Source: Clostridiales bacterium | GTDB lineage: Bacteria; Bacillota; Clostridia; Clostridiales; Clostridiaceae | Reading direction: 5' to 3' | Assembly (NCBI GenBank): GCA_012519155.1 | Contig: JAAYQS010000175.1 | Location: forward strand, 1 to 40,034 | Length of the DNA stretch: 40,034 bases | Part shown: piece by piece, positions 33,158-40,034 of the stretch | Numbering within the stretch: the first letter of the stretch is position 1 | Layout: every line of letters begins with the position of its first letter | The notes under the pieces: generated by a model | Seen by the model: the letters and a program-made list of their open reading frames with translations, nothing else | Database searches by the model: none | What the model was told of the DNA's origin: nothing | Translations under genes and position numbers: made by a program

Positions 33158-34753
33158 ATGACTGACAGAAAAGTTAATATATTTGATTCCACATTAAGAG
33201 ATGGTTCTCAAGGACAAGGAATATCTTTTTCTTTGGAGGACAAGCTAAAGATAGTAAAGATTCTTGATGATATTGGAATTGATTATATTGAGGCAGGAAA
33301 TCCAGGCTCAAATCCAAAGGACATGGAATTTTTTAAGAGAATAAAAGATATTAAACTTAAAAATTCAAAAATTGCAGCTTTTGGATCTACAAGAAGGGCT
33401 GGCACAAAAGCAGCTGAGGATAAAAACGTCCAAAGCATTTTAAGTGCAGAAACAGACGTGGTTGTTATATTCGGAAAGTCATGGGATTTTCAAGTTACAG
33501 ATATATTAAAAACTACATTAGATGAAAACTTAGAAATGATAAAAGATACGGTTAATTTCTTTGTTTTAAAAGGAAAAGAAGTTATTTTTGATGCTGAACA
33601 TTTTTTCGATGGATATAAAAATAATAAGGATTATGCAATTGATACATTAAAGGCAGCAGCTAATGCAGGAGCAAGTACAGTTGTATTATGTGATACAAAT
33701 GGCGGTACTATGCCAAATGAGGTTTGTGAAATTGTTAAAGATGTAAAAGAAAAGGTAGATTGTATAGTAGGTGTACATTGTCATAATGATATAGGTATGG
33801 CAGTTGCTAATTCAGTTATGGGCGCCATGAGTGGAGCAAATCATATTCAAGGTACATTTATAGGAATTGGAGAAAGATGTGGTAATGCTAATTTAAGCAC
33901 AATAATTGCTACACTTCAATTAAAACTTGGATATGATGTTTTAGACAATGAGGCAATAGAAAAACTTACAAATACAGCTAGGTATATTGCAGAAGTTTCT
34001 AATATTACATTAGAAGATGAAATGCCTTATGTAGGAAGTTCTGCTTTTGCTCATAAAGGTGGTATGCATATTGATGCAGTATGTAAAAATTCAAAATCAT
34101 ATGAGCATATTGAACCTGCAAAAGTAGGTAATGCAAGAAGATTTTTAGTTTCTGAAGTAAGTGGAAAAAGTATGATTTATTCAGAAGTAAAAAAAATATT
34201 CCCTAATATTACAAAGGATAATAAGGAACTACAAAAAATTACAGATAGATTAAAAGAACTTGAATATGAAGGATATCAATTTGAAGGTGCTGAAGGTACA
34301 GTTGAATTGATTATAAGAAAAATAATGGGCAAATATAAACCATTTTTTAAGCTTAATCATTTTAAAGTTTTTTCAGAGCAACCTGAAAGTAATGATGATT
34401 TTTCATCATCAGTAATAATAAATGTTACAGTTGATGGTAAAAGAGAAATTAGTGCAGCAGAAGGTGATGGACCTGTAAATGCCTTAGATAAGGCACTTAG
34501 AAAAGCACTAGAGGTTTTTTATCCTCAATTAAAAGAAGTAAGGCTTGTAGATTATAAAGTAAGAGTTTTAGATTCTGAAAGTGCTACTAAGGCTAAGGTT
34601 AGAGTATTGATAGAATCAACAGATGGTATTGAAAGTTGGAGCACTGTAGGCGTTTCTAGAGACGTTGTTCAGGCAAGCTGGATAGCACTTGTAGATTCTA
34701 TAGAATATAAATTAATAAAAGATATAGAAAGAAAAGTAAAAGCATATTTTTAG
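33158..34753 (+). CDS. cimA: (R)-citramalate synthase
   Basis: Condenses pyruvate and acetyl-CoA to (R)-citramalate, the first step of the threonine-independent route to 2-oxobutyrate and isoleucine. The sequence begins [20 protein letters not shown] and continues [17 protein letters not shown], the signature of CimA rather than LeuA. Metal- and substrate-binding [13 protein letters not shown] is near residue 206, and [15 protein letters not shown] near 235. The C-terminal domain (about 395-531) has the LeuA-dimer fold with regulatory function (isoleucine feedback in characterised CimA). Length 531 is as expected. TGGAGG at 33145-33150 gives the start. The alternatives 2-isopropylmalate or homocitrate synthase are less likely because of the N-terminal signature and the Ile specifier of the leader. 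Confidence 0.88.
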   Translation: MTDRKVNIFDSTLRDGSQGQGISFSLEDKLKIVKILDDIGIDYIEAGNPGSNPKDMEFFKRIKDIKLKNSKIAAFGSTRRAGTKAAEDKNVQSILSAETDVVVIFGKSWDFQVTDILKTTLDENLEMIKDTVNFFVLKGKEVIFDAEHFFDGYKNNKDYAIDTLKAAANAGASTVVLCDTNGGTMPNEVCEIVKDVKEKVDCIVGVHCHNDIGMAVANSVMGAMSGANHIQGTFIGIGERCGNANLSTIIATLQLKLGYDVLDNEAIEKLTNTARYIAEVSNITLEDEMPYVGSSAFAHKGGMHIDAVCKNSKSYEHIEPAKVGNARRFLVSEVSGKSMIYSEVKKIFPNITKDNKELQKITDRLKELEYEGYQFEGAEGTVELIIRKIMGKYKPFFKLNHFKVFSEQPESNDDFSSSVIINVTVDGKREISAAEGDGPVNALDKALRKALEVFYPQLKEVRLVDYKVRVLDSESATKAKVRVLIESTDGIESWSTVGVSRDVVQASWIALVDSIEYKLIKDIERKVKAYF

Positions 34754-34769
34754 AGGAGATGATTTTAAA

Positions 34770-36029
34770 ATGGGTATGACCATGACACAAAAAATATTAG
34801 CAGCTCATGCTGGACTTGACAGTGTAAAAGCTGGACAATTAATCGAGGCTAAATTAGATTTAGTATTAGGTAATGATATAACAACTCCAGTTGCTGTTAA
34901 CCAATTTAAAAAATTCAATACAGATAAGGTGTTTGACACAGAAAGAATTGCTATTGTTCCAGACCATTTTACACCAAATAAGGATATTAAGGCAGCAGAA
35001 CAAGTTAAGTATATAAGAGAATTTGCAAAGGATAAAAAGATTAAAAACTTCTTTGAAGTTGGTCAAATGGGAATAGAACATTGTTTAGTTCCAGAAAAAG
35101 GACTTGCTGTTGCAGGTGATGTTGTAATTGGTGCTGATTCTCATACTTGTACATATGGAGCTTTAGGTGCTTTCTCAACAGGTATAGGTTCAACAGATAT
35201 GGCTGCAGGTATGGCAACAGGTCAATGTTGGTTTAAGGTACCATCAGCTTTAAAATTTGTTTTAAAGAATAAACCAGCTAAATGGGTTAGTGGTAAAGAT
35301 ATTATATTACATATCATAGGAATGATAGGTGTTGATGGAGCATTATACAAATCAATGGAATTTGTTGGAGATGGTTTACAATATCTTTCAATGGATGATA
35401 GATTTACTATGGCTAATATGGCAATTGAAGCTGGTGGAAAAAATGGTATATTCCCAGTAGATGATAAGACTGAAGAATATTTAAAAGAACATGCTCAAAG
35501 AGAATGGAAGAAGTATGAAGCAGATGAAGATGCAGAATATGATGAAGTTTATGAAATAGATTTAAGTACATTAAGACCAACAGTTTCATTCCCTCATTTA
35601 CCAGACAATACAAGAACAATTGATGAAGCTGCAGGAGTTAAGATAGACCAAGTTGTTATTGGTTCATGTACAAATGGTAGAATGACAGATTTAAGAATTG
35701 CAAGAGATATAATTAAGGGTAAAAAGGTTAATCCAGAAATTAGATGTATTGTAATTCCAGGAACTCAAAAGATATATCTTCAAGCTTTAGAAGAAGGTAT
35801 TATTAAAGATTTAGTAGAAGCAGGAGCAATTGTTTCAACTCCAACTTGTGGACCATGTCTTGGTGGTCATATGGGAATACTTGCAGCAGGTGAAAGAGCC
35901 GTTTCAACTACTAACAGAAACTTTGTAGGAAGAATGGGACATGTTGATTCTGAAGTTTATTTAGCAAGCCCAGCAGTTGCAGCTGCATCAGCATTAACAG
36001 GAAAGATCACTGATCCAGAAACAGTTTAG
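34770..36029 (+). CDS. leuC: Isopropylmalate/citramalate isomerase large subunit
   Basis: 4Fe-4S hydro-lyase large subunit, 419 residues, of the short LeuC type found in archaea and clostridia. It isomerises 2-isopropylmalate to 3-isopropylmalate and citramalate to 3-methylmalate, with LeuD. Family landmarks are [40 protein letters not shown] near 120, [14 protein letters not shown] near 298 and [14 protein letters not shown] near 357. The three cluster cysteines lie in the last two segments. GAGGAG at 34753-34758 is the ribosome site. leuD follows after 13 nt. In this operon, downstream of cimA and with no leuA, the citramalate-pathway reaction is the likelier main role. A dual role with a leuA elsewhere is possible. 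Confidence 0.93.
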   Translation: MGMTMTQKILAAHAGLDSVKAGQLIEAKLDLVLGNDITTPVAVNQFKKFNTDKVFDTERIAIVPDHFTPNKDIKAAEQVKYIREFAKDKKIKNFFEVGQMGIEHCLVPEKGLAVAGDVVIGADSHTCTYGALGAFSTGIGSTDMAAGMATGQCWFKVPSALKFVLKNKPAKWVSGKDIILHIIGMIGVDGALYKSMEFVGDGLQYLSMDDRFTMANMAIEAGGKNGIFPVDDKTEEYLKEHAQREWKKYEADEDAEYDEVYEIDLSTLRPTVSFPHLPDNTRTIDEAAGVKIDQVVIGSCTNGRMTDLRIARDIIKGKKVNPEIRCIVIPGTQKIYLQALEEGIIKDLVEAGAIVSTPTCGPCLGGHMGILAAGERAVSTTNRNFVGRMGHVDSEVYLASPAVAAASALTGKITDPETV

Positions 36030-36042
36030 GAGGAATAATAAG

Positions 36043-36528
36043 ATGAAAGTAACAGGAAATGTTTTTAAATATGGTGATAATGTAGATACAGACGTTATAA
36101 TCCCAGCTAGATACTTAAATACATCAGTAGATAAAGAACTTGCAGCACACTGTATGGAAGATATAGACGCTGATTTCGTTAAAAATGTAAAAGATGGTGA
36201 CATTATAGTTGCAAATAAGAACTTCGGATGTGGTTCTTCAAGAGAACACGCTCCAATAGCAATTAAAGCATCAGGAGTAAGCTGTGTTATTGCTTCAACA
36301 TTTGCAAGAATATTCTATAGAAATGCCATAAACATTGGTCTTCCAATATTAGAATGTGAAGAAGCTGTTAAATCTATTGATGCAGGAGATAAATTAGAAG
36401 TAGATTTTTCAACTGGTGTTATAAAGAATTTAACAAAGAATGAAAGCTATCAAGGTGAAGCATTCCCAGAATTTATGCAAAAAATAATCGATAACGATGG
36501 ATTAATTGGATATATAAGAAACAAATAA
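36043..36528 (+). CDS. leuD: Isopropylmalate/citramalate isomerase small subunit
   Basis: Small (swivel) subunit of 161 residues that completes the LeuC active site. The family motifs [15 protein letters not shown] near 13 and [15 protein letters not shown] near 60 are present. [20 protein letters not shown] follows near 82. The short LeuD size (about 160) matches the short LeuC type of the preceding gene. The ribosome site AGGAGG is at 36029-36034, overlapping the leuC stop. A hairpin in the 80-nt gap to leuB may reduce downstream expression. Confidence 0.93.
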   Translation: MKVTGNVFKYGDNVDTDVIIPARYLNTSVDKELAAHCMEDIDADFVKNVKDGDIIVANKNFGCGSSREHAPIAIKASGVSCVIASTFARIFYRNAINIGLPILECEEAVKSIDAGDKLEVDFSTGVIKNLTKNESYQGEAFPEFMQKIIDNDGLIGYIRNK

Positions 36529-36558
36529 TTGTTTGTTACAAATAATTTAGATAAAAAT

Positions 36559-36580
36559 AAAGCCTATTTTTATAGGCTTT
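36559..36580 (+). terminator. Hairpin between leuD and leuB
   Basis: A 9-bp stem (36559-36567 with 36572-36580) and a TTTT loop, followed by CTTAT, form a short terminator-like hairpin inside the operon. It may be a partial terminator or processing site. Confidence 0.5.
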
Positions 36581-36608
36581 CTTATAAAATATAATGGAGG
36601 TTTTTAGT

Positions 36609-37682
36609 ATGAAATACAATATAGCAGTAATACCTGGTGACGGAATAGGTCCAGAAATAGTAGATGCAACAGTTCAAGTTTTAAATGCAGTTGCAGCTAA
36701 GTCTGGAAATAGATTTGATTATGAATATGTTTTAGCAGGAGGATGTGCAATTGATAAATTCGGTACTCCATTACCAGAAGAAACATTAGAAAAGTGTAAA
36801 AAAGCTGATGCAGTACTTCTTGGAGCAGTTGGAGGACCAAAATGGGATGATCCAAATGCTAAAGTTAGACCAGAACAAGCTTTACTTGGATTAAGAGGTG
36901 GTCTTGGATTATACTGTAACTTAAGACCAGCTGTATTATATGCACCACTTAGAAATGCATCTCCACTAAAGGATAGCATAATTGGTGATGGTATAAACAT
37001 ACAAATAGTAAGAGAATTAACTGGTGGTATTTACTTCGGAGAAAGAGGAAAATGCGATGATAACGGAGTTCCAGCTGCTTACGATACAGAAAAATATAAC
37101 GAAAACGAAGTTAGAAGAATAGCTAAAATCGGATTTGAAGCTGCAATGAAGAGCAAAAAGAAAGTTACTTCAGTAGACAAAGCTAATATACTTGAAAGCT
37201 CAAGATTATGGAGAAGAGTTGTAGAAGAAGTTCATAAAGATTATCCAGAAGTAGAAGTTAACCACTTATACATTGATAATGCAGCAATGCAAATGGTAAG
37301 AGATCCAGGTCAATTTGATGTTATAATAACTTCAAATATGTTTGGAGATATATTATCAGATGAAGCTAGTATGGTTACAGGATCTATAGGAATGCTTCCA
37401 TCAGCATCACTTGGAGAAAATAGTTTTGGTATGTATGAACCAATTCACGGAAGTGCTCCTGATATAGCAGGAAAGGGAATTGCAAATCCACTTGCAACAA
37501 TTCTTTCTGGTGCTATGATGCTTAGATATAGCTTTAACTTAGATGATGAAGCTAAGATGATTGAAAAAGCAGTTCTTGATGTTTTAAATGATGGTTTAAG
37601 AACTGGAGATATAATGAGCGAAGGAATGAAGCTTGTTAATACTAAAGAAATGACTAAAGCTGTTTTAGATAAATTACAATAA
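36609..37682 (+). CDS. leuB: 3-isopropylmalate/3-methylmalate dehydrogenase
   Basis: NAD-dependent beta-decarboxylating dehydrogenase, 357 residues. It gives 2-oxoisocaproate from isopropylmalate or, after CimA and LeuCD, 2-oxobutyrate from 3-methylmalate. Landmarks are [20 protein letters not shown] at the start, GAVGGPKWD near 71, [20 protein letters not shown] near 86, [14 protein letters not shown] near 135, and [13 protein letters not shown] near 223 with [19 protein letters not shown] near 246. ATG 36609 lies 8 nt after TGGAGG at 36595-36600. The longer frame from ATG 36594 contains that site and is rejected. Length fits bacterial LeuB. An 18-bp hairpin separates it from ilvB. Confidence 0.93.
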   Translation: MKYNIAVIPGDGIGPEIVDATVQVLNAVAAKSGNRFDYEYVLAGGCAIDKFGTPLPEETLEKCKKADAVLLGAVGGPKWDDPNAKVRPEQALLGLRGGLGLYCNLRPAVLYAPLRNASPLKDSIIGDGINIQIVRELTGGIYFGERGKCDDNGVPAAYDTEKYNENEVRRIAKIGFEAAMKSKKKVTSVDKANILESSRLWRRVVEEVHKDYPEVEVNHLYIDNAAMQMVRDPGQFDVIITSNMFGDILSDEASMVTGSIGMLPSASLGENSFGMYEPIHGSAPDIAGKGIANPLATILSGAMMLRYSFNLDDEAKMIEKAVLDVLNDGLRTGDIMSEGMKLVNTKEMTKAVLDKLQ

Positions 37683-37692
37683 TAAAATATGA

Positions 37693-37733
37693 AGTTAAAG
37701 GCTTCTAATTTGTATAATTAGAAGCCTTTAACT
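37693..37733 (+). repeat. 18-bp perfect hairpin between leuB and ilvB
   Basis: A perfect 18-bp inverted repeat (37693-37710 with 37716-37733) with a 5-nt loop. No T-run follows (AATATAATTT), so it is more likely a strong RNA stem for processing or stabilisation than a clean terminator. Confidence 0.7.
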
Positions 37734-37765
37734 AATATAATTTAATTAAGGGGGTTGCTACCTAA

Positions 37766-39427
37766 ATGTTATTAACTGGAGCAGAAATATTAATTAGATC
37801 CTTAATAGATCAAGGCGTTGATACAATATTTGGCTATCCTGGTGGTGCTGTTTTAAACATTTATGATGCTCTTTATAAACATAAAAATGATATAAGGCAT
37901 GTATTAACATGTCATGAGCAAAATGCAGCTCATGCAGCAGATGGATATGCTAGGGCTACTGGTAAAGTAGGTGTATGCCTTGCAACATCAGGACCAGGTG
38001 CAACTAATCTTGTAACTGGTATTGCAACAGCACATATGGATTCAACACCACTAGTTGCTATAACAGGTAATGTTACTATTCCACTACTTGGAAAAGATAG
38101 TTTCCAAGAAGTTGATATAACAGGAATAACAATGCCTATTACAAAGCACAATTTTATTGTTAAGGATGTAAATAAACTTGAAGATGTTATAAGAGAGGCA
38201 TTTTATATAGCACAGGAAGGAAGACCAGGTCCTGTACTTATTGATATTCCAAAAGATGTTACAGCCAACAAAGCTGAATACCATGAATATATACCAAAGG
38301 AAATAGTAAGGGATAAGAAAACAATAGATGAAAAATCATTAGATGAAGTTGCACAAATGATAAATGAAGCAGAAAGACCTTTTATATATGCAGGTGGTGG
38401 TATAAAAATATCTAAGGCTTGCAAGGAACTTGCAGAGTTTGCAAAAAAGATAGATTCACCAATAGCAACTACACTTATGGCACAAGATTCTGTTAGAAAT
38501 GAAAATCCATTATATACTGGTATGATAGGAATGCATGGGACAAAAGCGTCTAATATAGCTGCTACAAAATGTGATTTATTTATAGCAATTGGTGCTAGGT
38601 TCTCAGATAGAGTTATAGGAAAACCAGAGCATATTCAAAATGCAAGAATAGTTCATATAGATGTTGATCCAGCTGAAATTAATAAAAATGTTAGAGTAGA
38701 TGCTTTTGTTGTAGGTGATGCAAAAAGTGTTTTAGACAAATTAATTTCTAAAGTAGAAGAGAAGAAGCATACTGAATGGGTTAATAAAATTGATTCGTTA
38801 AAGGTAAAACCAGAAATAGACAAGGAAAGATTAACACCAGAATTCTTATTTGATAGTTTAAATAAGCTTAATGATGGTAATATTATAGTATCAACAGAAG
38901 TAGGTCAACATCAAATGTGGGCTGCTCAGTATTTTGATTTTAGAAAATCAAGAACATTTATAACATCAGGTGGACTTGGAACAATGGGATTTGGTCTTGG
39001 AGCAGCAATAGGTGCACAAGTGGCTTGTCCAGATTCTCAAGTTATTAATATTGCTGGTGATGGAAGCTTTGGAATGAACTGTAATGAAATAGCTACAGCA
39101 GTATCAAACAAACTTCCGCTTATAATGATTATTATAAATAATAATGTCCTTGGTATGGTAAGACAATGGCAAGATCTTTTTTATGAAGGAAGATATTCTG
39201 AAACTACATTAAATAGAAAAACAGATTTTGTTAAGCTTGCAGAAGCTTTTGGAGCTAAAGGATATAGAGTAACAAAGAATAGTGAGCTTGAAGGAGTATT
39301 AAAAGAAGCTCTTAAGAGTAAGGAACCAGTATTAATTGATTATGTAATTGATTGTGATAAGAAGGTATTTCCAATGGTAGCACCTGGAGCACCTATTAAT
39401 CAAATAATAACTGAAGAAGATTTATAG
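37766..39427 (+). CDS. ilvB: Acetolactate synthase large (catalytic) subunit
   Basis: Thiamine diphosphate enzyme of 553 residues. It joins pyruvate to 2-oxobutyrate (isoleucine route) or to a second pyruvate (valine/leucine route). Landmarks are VDTIFGYPGGAVLNIYDALY near 18, HEQNAAHAADGYARATGKVG near 50 (catalytic Glu), SGPGATNLVTGIATAHMDS near 74, and a C-terminal ThDP-binding GDGSFGMNCNEI ending in NNNVLGMVRQWQ. The ATG at 37766 follows AAGGGGG at 37748-37754 at an 11-nt distance. It is the last gene of the operon that begins with ilvN. Catabolic AlsS is less likely because ilvN is in the operon. Confidence 0.93.
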   Translation: MLLTGAEILIRSLIDQGVDTIFGYPGGAVLNIYDALYKHKNDIRHVLTCHEQNAAHAADGYARATGKVGVCLATSGPGATNLVTGIATAHMDSTPLVAITGNVTIPLLGKDSFQEVDITGITMPITKHNFIVKDVNKLEDVIREAFYIAQEGRPGPVLIDIPKDVTANKAEYHEYIPKEIVRDKKTIDEKSLDEVAQMINEAERPFIYAGGGIKISKACKELAEFAKKIDSPIATTLMAQDSVRNENPLYTGMIGMHGTKASNIAATKCDLFIAIGARFSDRVIGKPEHIQNARIVHIDVDPAEINKNVRVDAFVVGDAKSVLDKLISKVEEKKHTEWVNKIDSLKVKPEIDKERLTPEFLFDSLNKLNDGNIIVSTEVGQHQMWAAQYFDFRKSRTFITSGGLGTMGFGLGAAIGAQVACPDSQVINIAGDGSFGMNCNEIATAVSNKLPLIMIIINNNVLGMVRQWQDLFYEGRYSETTLNRKTDFVKLAEAFGAKGYRVTKNSELEGVLKEALKSKEPVLIDYVIDCDKKVFPMVAPGAPINQIITEEDL

Positions 39428-39436
39428 TAAAATTAC

Positions 39437-39479
39437 AATAATGGCAAGAAAGTAACAGGGTTATTTTCTTGCCATTATT
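39437..39479 (+). terminator. Terminator-like hairpin at the end of the operon
   Basis: A 15-bp stem (39437-39451 with 39465-39479) with a 13-nt loop. The following sequence (ATTTCATG) has only a short T-run, so efficiency is uncertain. Confidence 0.6.
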
Positions 39480-39543
39480 ATTTCATGAAAATATGAAATT
39501 TGTAAAAACATTATGTCAAAATGCAATAAGAAAAGAAATAATA

Positions 39544-39552
39544 TGATATAAT
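39544..39552 (+). promoter_or_regulatory. Extended -10 promoter of the EAL/HDOD gene
   Basis: TG at 39544-39545, one base, then consensus TATAAT (39547-39552) fits an extended -10. The -35 region is weak. The start would be about 39559, 44 nt before the gene. Confidence 0.45.
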
Positions 39553-39602
39553 TGTTATGTGAATTTTGTGAAAATTTATGGTATATAATTGGGGTGGAGA
39601 TT

Positions 39603-40034
39603 TTGGATATTTTTTTGGCAAGACAGGCAATATATAATAGAAATTTTAAAGTTGTAGGGTATGAACTTTTATTTAGAAATTCAGAAGTAAATAGATTTGA
39701 TGTAAATGTAAATGCTGATGAAGCTACACTAAAGCTTATATCTAATTGTTCAGCAATAGGATTAAATGAAATAACTAATAATAAAAGAGCATACATAAAC
39801 TTTACCAAAAAGCTTCTTTTAAATGATACGCCTAAATTTCTTCCTAAAGAAAAAATAATTATTGAGATTTTAGAAAATATAAGACCTAATGCAAAGGTTC
39901 TTGATACTATGAAAAAATATAAAAATCAAGGTTATGTAATGGCATTAGATGATGTATCTTTAGATACAAAATATCTTGAATTTGGATCATTAATAGATAT
40001 ATATAAAATTGACTTTATGAAAACAACAAAAGAA
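39603..40034 (+). CDS. EAL-HDOD signalling protein (YuxH-like), 3' truncated by the window
   Basis: The visible 144 residues begin at TTG 39603 behind GGGTGGAGA at 39592-39600, and the frame runs off the window edge. LARQAIYNRNFKVVGYELLF is the start typical of EAL-plus-HDOD proteins of the YuxH type. The EAL glutamate lies in YELL. Other EAL-like positions follow (INFTKKLLL, IIIEILEN, ALDDVSLD where EAL enzymes have DDFG, YKIDF). Several catalytic positions are replaced, so it is probably a degenerate c-di-GMP-related sensor and not an active phosphodiesterase. The C-terminal HDOD domain would follow beyond the window. The role in clostridia is not settled. Confidence 0.75.
   Translation, partial: MDIFLARQAIYNRNFKVVGYELLFRNSEVNRFDVNVNADEATLKLISNCSAIGLNEITNNKRAYINFTKKLLLNDTPKFLPKEKIIIEILENIRPNAKVLDTMKKYKNQGYVMALDDVSLDTKYLEFGSLIDIYKIDFMKTTKE

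Noticed and set aside
33158..34753. Annotation as 2-isopropylmalate synthase (leuA)
   Set aside because: The N-terminal [12 protein letters not shown] and [11 protein letters not shown] signature and the length fit citramalate synthase, and the leader specifier is an Ile codon.
39461..39808. 115-residue minus-strand frame over the start of the EAL-type gene
   Set aside because: It is antisense to a recognisable EAL-HDOD protein and has no family features of its own.
1..40034. Search for tRNA, rRNA, IS elements, prophage and CRISPR arrays
   Set aside because: No tRNA cloverleaf, rRNA, transposase, phage or spacer-repeat array was recognised by eye on either strand. Small RNAs could have been missed.

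Overview
The window is AT-rich, low-GC Firmicute DNA that fits a butyrate-forming, spore-forming Clostridium sensu stricto (cluster I). The main pointers are the adjacent phosphotransbutyrylase-butyrate kinase pair (22803-24811), a CwlD-type germination amidase and a SleB-type hydrolase, a two-subunit class I fumarase, CdaA/YbbR c-di-AMP genes, strong Shine-Dalgarno sites and many intrinsic terminators. No rRNA, tRNA, CRISPR array, insertion sequence or prophage was recognised, so this looks like ordinary chromosome with some decayed genes. I do not assign a species.

Layout. 35-5334: an exonuclease-BRCT protein, a YjeM-type amino acid transporter, a TetR remnant lacking its DNA-binding domain, an orphan RnfC-like iron-sulfur protein, a small DUF4190-like membrane protein and cwlD behind a sigma-G-like promoter. 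5597-9901: fumarase alpha and beta, a membrane-anchored TPR protein and a VanRS-like two-component system. 9929-13328: class Ia ribonucleotide reductase, with nrdA broken by one extra A, nrdB intact and NrdR-like boxes upstream. 13358-18737: DegV, a second TPR membrane protein, isoaspartyl dipeptidase, a possible small RNA, the SleB-like hydrolase and a frameshifted membrane protein gene.

18862-24811: cdaA, ybbR and an FAD-dependent dehydrogenase in close order, then ptb-buk behind a near-consensus Rex operator, which would tie butyrate and ATP formation to the NADH/NAD+ ratio. 24812-32127: a short possible gene between two terminators, a second and larger two-component system, AIM24, a YerC-type regulator, glmM, a DUF2752 protein and a zinc-ribbon/TM2 protein with an Asn/Tyr-rich linker.

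32249-39479: a branched-chain amino acid operon with a strong promoter and a leader whose Stem I is that of a T-box riboswitch with an isoleucine specifier (ATC). It encodes ilvN, citramalate synthase (cimA rather than leuA), leuC, leuD, leuB and ilvB. Regulator and genes agree: this is the threonine-independent citramalate route to 2-oxobutyrate and isoleucine. The antiterminator part of the leader is not canonical. The window ends inside an EAL-HDOD type gene.

The points most worth a second look are the divergent T-box leader, the promoter-to-terminator unit at 16878-17104 without a convincing gene, the recurring single-A frameshifts, the TetR remnant, and the AIM24 gene whose Shine-Dalgarno site faces a GTA codon. 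I found no clear evidence of an entirely new multi-gene system.
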